Below are positions 1 to 11,600 of a DNA stretch of 64,000 nt, one piece after another. A program made the translations under genes and the position numbers. Source of the stretch: Plazaster borealis (lineage: Eukaryota > Echinodermata > Asteroidea > Forcipulatida > Labidiasteridae); the NCBI GenBank assembly GCA_021014325.1, contig CM037461.1, forward strand, positions 3,869,501-3,933,500, in the 5' to 3' direction. Positions within the stretch are counted from its first letter, which is position 1. Each line of letters begins with the position of its first letter. Below the pieces are notes generated by a model that worked only from the letters and a program-made list of their open reading frames with translations, was not told the DNA's origin and ran no database searches.

Positions 1-960
1 GCTCCCCTGCACTTTTTTATGTACACGTTGTCTATATCGAGTCTGGGTACCAGATTTATTTTAGTATTTTTCACAGACGGGACTATTCATCATAGGGGTG
101 TTCAATTATTATCCATATCGTTAACAGAAAGCCCAACCGTCCTTTCTCTATATGGCCCAACCCCGTTTTTAAGAATTGTTTTTCTTCATTGCACGCTCAA
201 TCGAACTGTATTTTGTTTTAAATAATTATCCATTTACTCCTTGCTTCATCTTAATTTATGATCCAAAAGGGGGAGGAAATATTAGCTCTTGCGAAAGAGT
301 TCTTTTACCCGTTTTAAAATGGTTTCCTCTTATTATAAGGATGAGCTTCAGAGAAAAACATGTTGCATTTAATGTAGTCTTGATTACAAGACGCTCCATT
401 TTTGTAGTCACGAACACAACGTAGTCACGAAAACCTACTATACCCTCTGCTCTGATCAAGCGGTTACCTGAATGATAGCGCCCTCTAGCGGTGACAAGGT
501 TTTTCGTGATCGAGTTCCTCGGGCGGTGTGTTCTTGGGCGGTGTGGCAGGAGATTCTGTCCCCCTGGAGATTCTGTCCCCCCATACGGCAAACTGTGCAC
601 AAACTAAGAATTATTCTATTTCGTCATGCAAAGTTGACAGCTCCCAAAACAAGTTCAATGTCACTTATGTGTAAGCAATTTTTATTTTGCGTCAAGCGAT
701 GAAAACAGATAACCATTCAATTGTAATCAACTCGAACAACATTTAACTGCACCAGCTTTTCGCAGAAATCTCTACAATTATGAGATTTGGGACAAAGTGA
801 TGATGGTGATGACGATGCAATATTGACCTGTTGAGTAAAAGTGGTAGTTTCTCTTTTACTAAAAATAACTAAAAGTCCGTTTCAACAAAAAGAAGGGGAG
901 CCGCGCGCGCAGTGTGCATCGCGAAGCGAGGCCTAGCTCAAAAAACCTTGTTTGTGGGCT
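1..960. other. Unannotated left edge
   Basis: I recognise no gene here. Short open frames exist on both strands but lack recognisable domains or splice context. A 15-16 base phrase (gattctgtccccc) is directly repeated at about 552-585. This is probably old intergenic or repeat sequence. Confidence 0.4.
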
Positions 961-966
961 GTTTAT

Positions 967-1313
967 AGGCACTGAACACGTTTGATAATTGTCAAAGACC
1001 AGTGTCCTCACTTGGTGTATCCCAACATGCATAAAATAAAAAGCCTGTGAAAATTTGGGCTCAATTGGTCATCGAAGTTGCAAGAAAATGATGAAAGAAA
1101 AAACACCCTTGTACAAATTTGTGTGTCAGATTCTTCTTGCAATAAGTTTTAATTATATAGTGATAAATTACCTCTTTCTCAAAAACTACGTTACTTCAGA
1201 GGGAGTCGTTTCCTACATTGTTTTATACTATCAACAGCTCTCCGTTGTTTGTTACCAAGTAAGTTTTTATGCTAATATTTGTTTTGAGTCATTACCAAAC
1301 GTGTACGATACCT
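967..1313 (+). repeat. TTAA-family MITE copy, left TTAA decayed
   Basis: This copy has the family's left end (GGCACTGAACACGTTTG), the internal 'TCAATTGGTCATCGAAGTTG' segment and the right end, followed by TTAA at 1314-1317. The left target site has decayed. It lacks the central 30 bp palindrome seen in other copies. Open frames across it are by-products. Confidence 0.75.
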
Positions 1314-1841
1314 TTAACACAATTTTATCTTATTTTTGACCACACTAGGGCGCTTCATCAGGAATTGTCGAAACAACAATGAAAACCCCCAGTTTGTTTA
1401 CTTGTTTTGCATCACGTGAATTCGGCTCACATACGCCCTCACGCGGTCAAAAATACGGCAAATTAACTTTAGTGTGCTGTAAGACTGCCGCCTTTCAGTT
1501 GTCCTTGCGAACACTCAGAGAGGGTCGAGGAGGTGCACATGGCGCGAGGCACGCAGCCTTAATGGTTTTTCTTATGATGACTATTGATGGAAAATTTGAA
1601 ATACTTTGTCTACAAAAAGATAACACAGAAAAGCTGAGAATTGCAACAGTTGGTTTTGTTTACTTCAGAGTCAAAAAAATAATGGGAAAATTTGGTGATA
1701 AAGTCATCAAATTCAATTCTTTTTTTGAAGAGTATTATATGAGTTAGACATATTAAGAACAAAGGAATTTCTTTCATTTCATTCTGGTTGTGAAGCCAAG
1801 GACTCTCAGAAAAGCGAACTTAATCACTGTACCAGCCATGA

Positions 1842-1990
1842 ACCACAGTGGAGAGAAGACGAGGAAGGAAGTAGGGACTGCAAACCCAATCTACATAGTG
1901 CTCCTGGCGGGATTCGAACCGGGTCCTAGAGGTGGAAGGCGAGGAAAGATATCACTTTGTGAACTGGAGCGTCCATTTGAACAAACAGAA
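1842..1990 (-). repeat. tRNA-like SINE fragment
   Basis: On the minus strand there is a B-box-like motif (GGTTCGAATCCCGCC) within a sequence shared with 5880-6050, including the phrases 'tagggactg' and 'aacccaatc'. The copy is degenerate. The rest of 1318-2885 has no recognisable gene and is AT-rich around 2280-2360. Confidence 0.45.
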
Positions 1991-2892
1991 AGAAAAACAA
2001 TTCTTAAGGGGTGGATCTTGGATCAATGGGGGCTGGTAAAATTTGTTCTAGTTTTAAATAATAATTATTAATATTTTTCATCTTTCTTTATACAGTCAAC
2101 CCTCGTTATAAAGAGCACTGTTATAAAGAGGTGCTGCTTATTAAGAGTACATTCTGAAGTCCCGAATCTCATTTCTGCTCTGTGTTTCTTTGTTTTTGCT
2201 GTCCTCTTACAACAACATTCCTATTATAAAAAGGTCATGGCCAGTCCCAGCGATCTTGTTGTTACGAGAGTCGACTGTAATTTATTTACGTAGATTATTA
2301 AAATTTTTATATAATTGTATATAAATTGTATATAAATATATATGAATATATATTTTAAAAACAATTGGGGTGGAGGGTATGGTTGGGAGAATTTTAACAT
2401 GTATGTAAAACATGTAAATACAACAGACTCTTTTCATTCTCTTGTTCTGTTCATTTATTATTATTACTATTCTTTACTCATAAGTAAACAAAATTATTTA
2501 CAAAAAAACAAGTGAATAAAATATAAATAAAGTTACGAAAATTGATATTAATGAACACAGAAAACTGATGTTTAACCTTTTAGAGACCACAGCGGCCACA
2601 AACTGCTTGTACCAAAATGCCCATAGCGGCCGCAAACGGCTGCAAGATCTGACCTACTTCCACTCAACTGAAAAGGTCAAAGTAAAGGTCATGACCTGAA
2701 TTGAAATTGTTCAATGTTTATTGTGATAACATAGTGTCTATGTTTCCGAAAAACAACACCACATTTCTGATTTATAGTATTTTGTTTCAGACCCTTTTAC
2801 AAGAACAAATTTTTTCAAAAAAATCAACAACAAAACCATGTCTGGGCATATGGTAATGATTATACAGAAATGAATGGTCTCTAAAGGGTTAA

Positions 2893-3239
2893 AGGTATTG
2901 TACACTTTTGGTAACGGCTCAAAATCAGTGTCCACATTTGATGTGATTCAACATATATGCATGAACAAACAAACCTGTGAAAGTTTTAGCTCAATTGGTC
3001 ATCGAGGTCACGAGAGAATGGTGAAAAGAGACCTTATGTGTTTTCTGTTTTATCAAACATCAAGTTTTTATCACGCGTGATAAAAACTATTGTTTTACTC
3101 ATTTTTCAGAAACGATAGCATTTTAGGCAGAAATATTTGAAGGAACCCTTTCTACCATTGCTTACTTTAAATCATGTAAGTTATGTGTGAATCTGTGAAC
3201 ATTTGTGTTTTTCGATCTTACCAATAGTGTACAGGGCCT
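2893..3239 (+). repeat. TTAA-family MITE, divergent subfamily
   Basis: Flanked by TTAA at 2889-2892 and 3240-3243. The left end reads AGGTATTGTACACTTTTGG and the right end is its imperfect inverse. A central palindrome (TTTTTATCACGCGTGATAAAAA-like) lies near 3063-3086. Diverged related segments occur at 25300-25575 and 26000-26245. Confidence 0.7.
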
Positions 3240-3332
3240 TTAAGATGCATACATTTTGGAGTAAAACATTTAAATAGACCTTTCCATTGCAACGTCACAG
3301 CCCAATTTTTTACCAACCAAAGTTGGAAAACT

Positions 3333-3735
3333 ATGGGAAGCCATAATTGCAAAGCAAAAACAGATGGCCACAGTTTGTAACAATGTTACACCATTCAAAA
3401 ATAGTCTTGAATTTGTTGGAAACATTGCAACCAATCATGGGATGTCTTTTTTTTTTAAATTGAAAGCTTGCAGAAATGTTGAACTAGGTCACAACATCTG
3501 TTCACATGATTGAATGTATGGCCAACATTCGGCCGTCCATGGGAAGCCATAATTGCAAAGCAAAAACAGATGGCCACAGTTTGTAACAAATATTCAAAAA
3601 CAGTCTCAAATTTGTTGGAAACAAAGCAACCAATCATGGGATGTATTTTTTATTTGTAATAAAAGCTTGCAGAAATGTTGAACTTGTCAGAAAAACATTT
3701 GTTCACACGTTTGATTGTTTTGAACATTCAGCCGT
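3333..3735. repeat. Two direct copies of a ~206 bp unit
   Basis: 'atgggaagccataattgcaa' begins at 3333 and again at 3539. Both copies continue through 'cagatggccacagtttgtaa' and 'ccaatcatgggatgt' to 'gcttgcagaaatgttgaact'. This is a simple tandem duplication with moderate divergence. Confidence 0.8.
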
Positions 3736-3944
3736 CCATAAGTCATTTTGAGATATGGTGGACACAATACTATGACACTCCTATATTGTCAACCATATCT
3801 AAAAAAGGCTAATGCCAACCAGTGCGGTTTGTTTATCAGCAATGGAGAGGTCTATACACCCTGCACCGATGTCACACACAACTACAATCCATGTTCTGCC
3901 ATTTTGAGAGTCAAACTGTATTTAAAGATAATGGTGCGTATTAA

Positions 3945-4306
3945 AGGTATCGTACACGTTTGGTAATGAATCAAAACAAATATTACATAAAAACTGACTT
4001 GGTAACGAGCAACGGAGAGCTGTTGATAGTATAAAACATTGTAGGAAACGACTCCCTCTGAAGTAACGTAGTTTTTGAGAAAGAGGTAATTTCTCACTAA
4101 AATAATAAAAACTTCTTGCAAGAAGTTTTTATTCATATCTGAAAGCACACAAATTTGTACAAGGGTGTTTTTTCTTTCATCATTTTCTTGCAACTTCGAT
4201 GACCAATTGAGCCCAAATTTTCAATGGCTTGTTATTTTATGCATATGTTGGGATACACCAAGTGAGAACACTGGTCTTTGACAATTACCAAACGTGTTCA
4301 GTGCCT
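3945..4306 (-). repeat. TTAA-family MITE copy
   Basis: Flanked by TTAA at 3941-3944 and 4307-4310. It is a full copy in inverse orientation, with the central palindrome that has AATAAA at each end. Its right TTAA is shared with the next element. Confidence 0.85.
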
Positions 4307-4310
4307 TTAA

Positions 4311-4675
4311 AGGTACTATACAGGATTGGTAGAGTTGACAAAATAGTCGCAGACAGTGTTCATATTTTCGGTGATCAACCACTATAACAAACCTGTGAAC
4401 ATTTGGGCTTATTTCGTTGTGTGAGTAAGGAAAAAATAGTGAAAAACCATGCACAATTTTCAGCATGGAAACTCATTGTCTTTGGTTGTAACAACCGAAA
4501 TTAGCTGTTGCATTATTTTAGAATTTCAGATACAGTTTTTGCAAATATGACTTCATTTTGGAGGGAAATATTTCACAGAAAAAAATTGCTCTAGTATGAA
4601 CTCCATAATCAGTAAGCTTTCAGACTAAAATTAAACAATTATGTTTGTTATCCTTAGCAATCCTGTATAAAACCT
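4311..4675 (+). repeat. Second TTAA-flanked MITE family, abutting the first
   Basis: Begins AGGTACTATACAGGATTG directly after the shared TTAA (4307-4310) and ends with the inverse of that sequence before TTAA at 4676-4679. The ends differ from the previous family but the site preference is the same. Confidence 0.75.
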
Positions 4676-4984
4676 TTAACAATTCGAGCATCACCTAAAT
4701 TGCGCATTGTAGGGACCTACGAAGAATTGCTGTACCTCGTCTCCATTGGGTTTATGTTAGACTGGTCCCCAGTCTTTTATCCGCAACAGGCACTGGTCTT
4801 ACAGGCCATATGATTTCAGTGGATAAACTTGCAGTGACAGAAGCTTTCAATTTCTGTGTTATGATTGGTCTGCTCCGAAGTAAGGAAGTTTGTCAGCTAC
4901 ACCAGCAGCAGTTAACTGTACTTTCAATCATCTACTGCTGCATCCGGGTGTGCATAATGGTTCTACTGTATGTACAATGTTGTT

Positions 4985-4990
4985 TTATTC
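4985..4990 (-). promoter_or_regulatory. Candidate poly(A) signal for GID8
   Basis: AATAAA on the minus strand, about 475 bases beyond the GID8 stop codon. Position and motif fit, but no transcript evidence is available and other AT-rich hexamers may serve. Confidence 0.3.
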
Positions 4991-5177
4991 ACAATGTTGT
5001 GTGTGTACACGTGTGTGTATATACTACGAATCTCCGTCCGTGTGAATTGGGATGCGAGGTCAAAGGTACATCTGGCAGGCGGGCAACCCGGTATCTGGCG
5101 TTATTCACGAACCTCAAGTGTGACGTCTGATGATCAGGCTAGGTTTGTGTGTGCATATCTGGCACAAGCGAGACACC

Positions 5178-5370
5178 TGGGCCCGATTTCATAGAGCTGC
5201 TTAAGCAGAGAAAGTGGCTAAGCACAACCAAATTATGCTTACCAGAATAAGGTTACTAGCCAAAATACCATGTCATATGTACCATCTGTGACTGTTATCC
5301 TGCTTGTTTTTGCTTAGCAGAACATTTTTAAGCAGGATTTTCTGATTAAGAAACTCTATGAAATTGAACT
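5178..5370. repeat. Palindromic MITE, GGGCCC-ATTTCATAGAGCTGCTTAAGC type
   Basis: The left end reads CTGGGCCCGATTTCATAGAG, followed by CTGCTTAAGC. The right end is the inverse, CTCTATGAAATTGAACTCAG. A better preserved copy with matching ends lies at 62204-62401. There is no coding capacity. Confidence 0.8.
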
Positions 5371-5461
5371 CAGTTTTCTGAAGTTTCAAACTGCGTGACA
5401 GTTGCTGTTTATGGAGATATGACCTCTGACACGACGATTTGTCCAAACTTCTAATATCACC

Positions 5462-5635
5462 TCATTTTGGTCCCTGAAATTCCCCTTTTGCAAGGTCCTT
5501 CATTTTAGGGAATTTGACTTTCTTACTGTCGAGCTGCTCCTGGGACCACAGGAGGAGTTTAAGGAGATGGGCAAGTTTGGGCATAGACTCCCGACTCTCG
5601 GCTTCAAGGATGGCTGAATTCAATTCACTGGCAAC
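5462..5635 (-). CDS. GID8: GID8 coding exon 5 (last)
   Basis: Acceptor TTTTCAG precedes GTTGCCAG at 5635. It encodes residues 171-227 of the CRA region ([20 protein letters not shown], then [15 protein letters not shown]) and ends in TGA. Confidence 0.9.
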   Translation of the reverse strand, partial: VASELNSAILEAESRESMPKLAHLLKLLLWSQEQLDSKKVKFPKMKDLAKGEFQGPK

Positions 5636-8600
5636 CTGAAAAGAAATCATCAGAGGCAAACTGAAAAGCACCAGACTACAAAGAACATGAGCTCAACAAC
5701 CGCACCGGGTGGGATTCGAACCTATTTTTGACCATGTGAGGACGTACATGGACCAAATTTACATAATGCAAAACAAGTAAAAAAACATTTGTTTTCATTG
5801 CTTATTTATTTTAAGTTGATTAGACATCCAACAGCACAGTTAGTGCCAATAACTGGATAAATAGGAAACGAGAAGACATTTTCAGTTTTAGATGTGGGAG
5901 GAAAAGCCCAATGGGGGAAAACCCACGCAATCAGGTAGGGACTGAAAACCCAATCCACATGCAAGGCTCCGGTCTGAGGTGGGATTCAAACCGGGGTCCA
6001 CAGAGGTAAAAGGCAGGGAAAGAAACCACTGAGCCAACCAGATCATGTTGCTGTGCTGTGATTATTATAAGCAAAGTGTGATGTCAGAATACCAATCACT
6101 ATAGTGATACTGACAACTCATCATGAATCTTAGTGCTTTGTGAAATCAAGCCCAGGACCAGTTATTTCAAGCAATTAATATTTGGGCCGTACAGTCCAAA
6201 CATGGTTACTCAACACCAATAATTATGTTTGGACTTGGATAAAATTGGTATGCCTGACCTAGTCATTTAAGCGATTGATATTTTGGCCGTACAGTCCTAA
6301 ATCCTCCACTCTATGGTCACTCAACACCAAAATGTTTGGACTTGGATAAATTTGGCATGCCTGTCCTAGTTATTTAAGCAATTAATATTTGGGCCGTACA
6401 GTCCCAACATGGTTACTCAACACCAATAATTATGTTTGGACTTGGATAAAATTGGTATGCCTGTCCTAGTTATTTAAGCAATTAATATTTTGGCCGTACA
6501 GTCCTAAATCCTCCACTCTATGGTCACTCAACACCAAAATGTTTGGACTTGGATAAATTTGGCATGCCTGTCCTAGTTATTTAAGCAATTAATATTTGGG
6601 CCGTACAGTCCCAACATGGTAACTCAACACCAAAATGTTTGGACTTGAATAAGATTGGTAGGCCTGGCCCAGTTATCTAAGCAATTAATATTTTGGCCGT
6701 ACAGTCCTAAATCCTCCACTCTATGGTCACTCAACACCAAAATGTTTGGACTTGGATAAATTTGGCATGCCTGTCCTAGTTATTTAAGCAATTAATATTT
6801 GGGCCGTACAGTCCCAACATGGTAACTCAACACCAAAATGTTTGGACTTGAATAAGATTGGTAGGCCTGGCCCAGTTATCTAAGCAATTAATATTTTGGC
6901 CGTACAGTCCTAAATCCTCCACTCTATGGTCAATCAACACCAAAATGTTTGGACTTGGATAAATTTGGCATGCCTGGCTCAGTGATGAGTAGTTGTTACT
7001 TGGGCTGGCAGCCCTAGATCCTCCACAATCAGACGCTTCCTGATAGGAGTTTGGAGGATATGGGAGAGTCAGGGTTCAGCCATGGCTTCTGACTTGCATT
7101 CCTGAACTAAGATATGAACAAAATAGGGAGACCGCCATCATAGGGTGAAATATTGGATTTGAAGTGATTGCATAATAGCAACCCTATTATATTTTACCAT
7201 CACTGGAAAGATCCGATCTTTCTCTTTCCAATGATGGTAAGCTTTGGTATGGAGGGTGAACATGAACAAAACAAAACTACAGCTTTTAAACAATTAATGG
7301 CCTTTGTGCTCAGGCTTGAATGTTTTTTGTGTGTTATCTTGGGCGACTAAAGTCGCCATTGGGGCTCAAGCAGGGTATAGTGCACAGTCGACTAAAGTCG
7401 CCATTGGGGTTGAAAGGGTTAAGGGTTTTGCCAAAGCCTGTTATATTTGGTACAAGTAAACCAATCACCCAAACAGCTGGACTCACCATAAAACAATAAA
7501 TACTGTACATACAGATATTTCACTGTTCTCTTTTTATGTGTAGCAGTTAGACTTCCAAAACAAGTCCTCTCACCTTTTGTCTCTGTGAGGGGTGCAACAG
7601 ATCAGCAAAGGGTGACAACTCGGGATTCTCAAACGCAAGGAGGGCTAGGGTTCGCTCCAACTCCGGTAAGATCTCCACATTTTCCTCTCCCCGCTCTGCC
7701 AGATGAGTTTGTGCGTATTCTAGGGCTGACTCCAGCTGCCCATTCCTGATTAGCTCAATGAGGTACTGTTGCTGTAAAAATTGCATATCAATAAATTGAA
7801 CTTGGTGAATTACATTACGGGAAAGCTCCAGTAAAGAAAGAGGCTAGAATAATACATCCTTTTCGTCTTGACCAACTCATACCTCTTATCTCTACGTACT
7901 TCCTTTTCCAAACAGTGGACTGTTATGAGACCCTAATACATGTACATGTAATTACGTGTATACAACGCACGCTGTCAATCATTTTCTGTGTGTAAGTCCG
8001 TTGACCCTAGTGGGCGGCGTTAATCCGTTATGAAGGATCTAGAATGATCTAGGCTCTGGAAGTTTGAAGTTAGTTTTAGAACTTTCCAGAAAACAACACA
8101 AATCCTTTATATACAGGCTGGGGATCAATCTTCGAGGGGACACAAATACTCAAGACTGGTGGAAGCTACGACTTCTGTGATTGTGATTCAACTCGTTGGA
8201 GGAGCTTTTGGTAGAGTTCGCTTTTGACCGAGTGCAGTTAAAGAGCTTAATTTAAATCCGGAAAGGACAGTTTCGAACTTAATCTACAGTTCGGTATTTT
8301 GGGGTCTTCTTCCCCATATTTTGTGGCGGGTGTCAGATTGTGTACCCGCTGTTGCGTCGTCTTCTTCTGGACATTTTTCGGAGTGAGTTCGCCCCGTGAT
8401 AGCTCATAGTCACATCGGCAAAGAACTGTTTTACCGCCCCTGGAGTTGATCGTTTTAGAGCCAGTGTATGTGATCCTCGCTGTATCTTCTGTTGCTGTGA
8501 TCCTCGCCTGTATTTCATCCAGGTTGACGTATTAGCCCGTAAGATACTTATGTTGTATAAGATCCATTTTAATGTACACTTGTTTTATGCAATCAGTGTA

Positions 8601-11600
8601 TGTTTGTTAAACCAAATCGGTAACTGAAGTGGTTGATAGTTTTATCATTAAATCACTTGGATTCTGTGTTCTTATACATCAGTGTCACCTTGTTTGATTT
8701 CTTTGTTGCATCTGAGAAAATTCAGGCTTTTTGAGTGATTTATATTCACGGATAGTTTGGAGATTTTTTGGATCGTAACAGGACCCTACTCTTTTAATTG
8801 GATCATGAACAAGCCAGTAGTGCTGCTGACTGCCCCAGGCAGATTAACTGCTCATACAATAAGTTAAATGACCCTAGTAATGACAAATTAAACACAGTTA
8901 CTCACTAATAAAAAGGATGTATAGTTTTTGAGTTTTTGTAAGGCCAAACAAAATAAATGTTCTGTTTCCGATTACATGCCATTCTAAAAAAGGGTAGGTA
9001 GGTCACGAACTTTTTGTTGTTTACAGGTTTTTTTTTATTCTGATAATGTACGTTTGGCAAGTGTGTAAAAATTCCCTACTTCCCCGACTCAATTCAACAA
9101 AAACAACAGTGAGTGACAAAAAACTGCTCCAAAATCTATGAAAGACCTCTTTAGTATACGCAGAAGATGCTGTTGGTTAATATGGAGGTACGATTGTGTC
9201 AAATATATTTATAAAAAAGATAATTTTTCGGCTAAAACGATGTCTAAATCGTCTGCTCACAACTTCTGTTGTCGCTCCTTCATCTGTTGAGCGCATTAAA
9301 CTGATATGCGCAACGAATTTGACAAAATTGTGCGCAATTTGTAGTTTGCGCTCTGCAGAATTTGCAGCTCAATCTACCGATCAAGCAAAACCACGCGCAA
9401 TTTGTAGTTTGCGCTCTGTATATTGCATTCTGTGATTGCGCTATGCAACGCACATGATGACGGCCGTAGATCGCGAAATCGTCGACTCAAATCCTGGAGA
9501 TATCGGTAAATTTGACTTGATGTCTTGTGGTTTTTAATTCAGTTTTGTTTAAAAGATGTTAAGTTGGTCAAAGGCAGACATTTTGTCCATGGAACAATAT
9601 ATTTTTTTTCTTTCCCAAGCCGAATAAAAAGTTTAGGGTCGCGGAAATCGCGGCGTAAAGTTAGGGTAGGTCGGGTAACAGGAAACAGAACATTTATTTT
9701 GTTTGGCCAAACTAAACTTGCAAATTCATTAATAGATCTGTCCCGAATTAGAAAGAAATGTAGTTCCCAATGAGGGAGTCAGGGCTCGACTTAGTTGGGA
9801 AAATCCACAAGGAGGTTGCTACAAGCATATTGTTAATCTAGCTGGTGAAGAGTTGGAATCAATGTTACAATCTCTTTCACACCGAAGGTCTGTAGTCTTG
9901 GCCAACCTCTGTCTTTTCTACAGATATTTTCATGGTAAATGTGGCACCAGTGTGTCTAACCTGGTTCCTCCTATCAGAATGTTTTAGCGCAAAACCAGGC
10001 TTTCAGCTTGTTCTCACCCTTACTCTTGCTTTGCTGAGATGTAGAACAAAGAGCCATGCACTGCATCGCTTTGGAGCTCTTTGCCTCGTGCACGTTTCCC
10101 TCCACCCAACAATCTAGACTGTTTCAAGAGGAATATCAATTCCTACCTTCAGCTCCTCTGCGTTATTTTTATCTTAAATATTTTATTCTTGTAGCCCCTT
10201 ACCATGAGTGGCTTTTAATAATAATAATAATAATAATGGCTATTTATAACGCGCACATATCCGCCTTACATGTATGTTTAGCCTTGTTTGGGCAAACTTG
10301 TATTTTATAAACAAAAACCCACACTTACTTGCAAGTGAAAATAAAGGTATCGGTCATTGTCTAGTAGCTCAGGATGGATGTCATTGACCAGACTAATGGC
10401 CTTCTCTATCCTGCCCTCCTGGATTGCTTCTCTTATCATAACCCTCTCACTCATGGAGTCTAGAGTTGTTGCAGGCTGGGTACCAGACTCGTCCTGGAAC
10501 CTCTCAGCTGCCTCTTTGAAGCCCTCTAGTGACAGGGGGAAACAAACAATTTGCCTTTTTAAATTACATGATTTTAGATGGCATTGAGGCACTAGGTAAC
10601 CACAAAGAGACTGTTCGTCTGAGTAGGGTGAAACTGTGGATTAGGCACCTCCGGACCATTCAACCCCACGGTCTGAACATCCCAGAAGGAAATGACCAAC
10701 ACATTTTGATGTCTTTGCCTTCTCCTTTTCCCACAAATATCCCCCTTTTTAGTCCGTCTCATTCACTAATTTCTTACTTCCCCCCCACCCCCGCCCCTCT
10801 TCCCAGCTCGGATAGCCCAACCTCTCGCCTTTGGTTCAGGTATTGGGACCGAGCAAACTGTATTCGATGGAAGTTGATTTGATTACAAGTATATGTTCCA
10901 GTAAAACAAAAAAGGTACATGTACTGTAGTGGTACATGTAGCACTTAAAGACTAACTAATTATATGACAAAAAAATACATTTAAGCTTTCGTAGCAACAA
11001 CTACTTCATCAGATGCAATGAAGGGGACAAGCCAAGTACATGTGATATACAAGAAAGTAATGGGTGAATGTATCCAATAACAAAAGGTGGAGTCAGTGAC
11101 TAAAGAGCATCTATTCCTGGTAGTGGGACAGGAAACCATGGTCCCTATTAAGTCCTTGATCAATACAGTTCAGGTCCGTTCTTGAAAATCTTTTGTTCAG
11201 CAGCTTCCCTTTCAAATCTGTCTCTGAATGCCCTCTGCTGAACAACAGCCACCTTGAGGTGGTGCATGGAATGGCCATGCACCACTACTCAGCTACTGGT
11301 TTCTGTATGTTATTGTTTCTGATGTCAAACTTGTTCCATTTTCTTCAAAATTCCACAAATCTGTAGAATTATGCAGGATGTTTTGCGTGTCGTGGCCGAG
11401 TGGTCAAGCGCTCAGACTAAAGCTCTTGTGTTTCTGATCAGTAGAGTGTGGGTTTGAGTCCCTTTCTGATCAGTAGATTGTGGGTTCGAGTCCCGGTTGT
11501 GACACTTGTGTCCTTTCGCAAGACTATAACCATTATTGCTTCGTCATTCAGATGGTACACACAGCCGTAGGTCCTGTGTGTTTGTGCTTATTGCACGTTA

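Noticed and set aside
256..600. 114-codon minus-strand frame
   Set aside because: No recognisable domain, splice signals or codon pattern.
3882..4193. Conserved protein family ([11 protein letters not shown]...) on both strands, also at 14408, 21112, 41110 and 46605
   Set aside because: All copies coincide with TTAA MITEs; the frames are by-products of repeat conservation.
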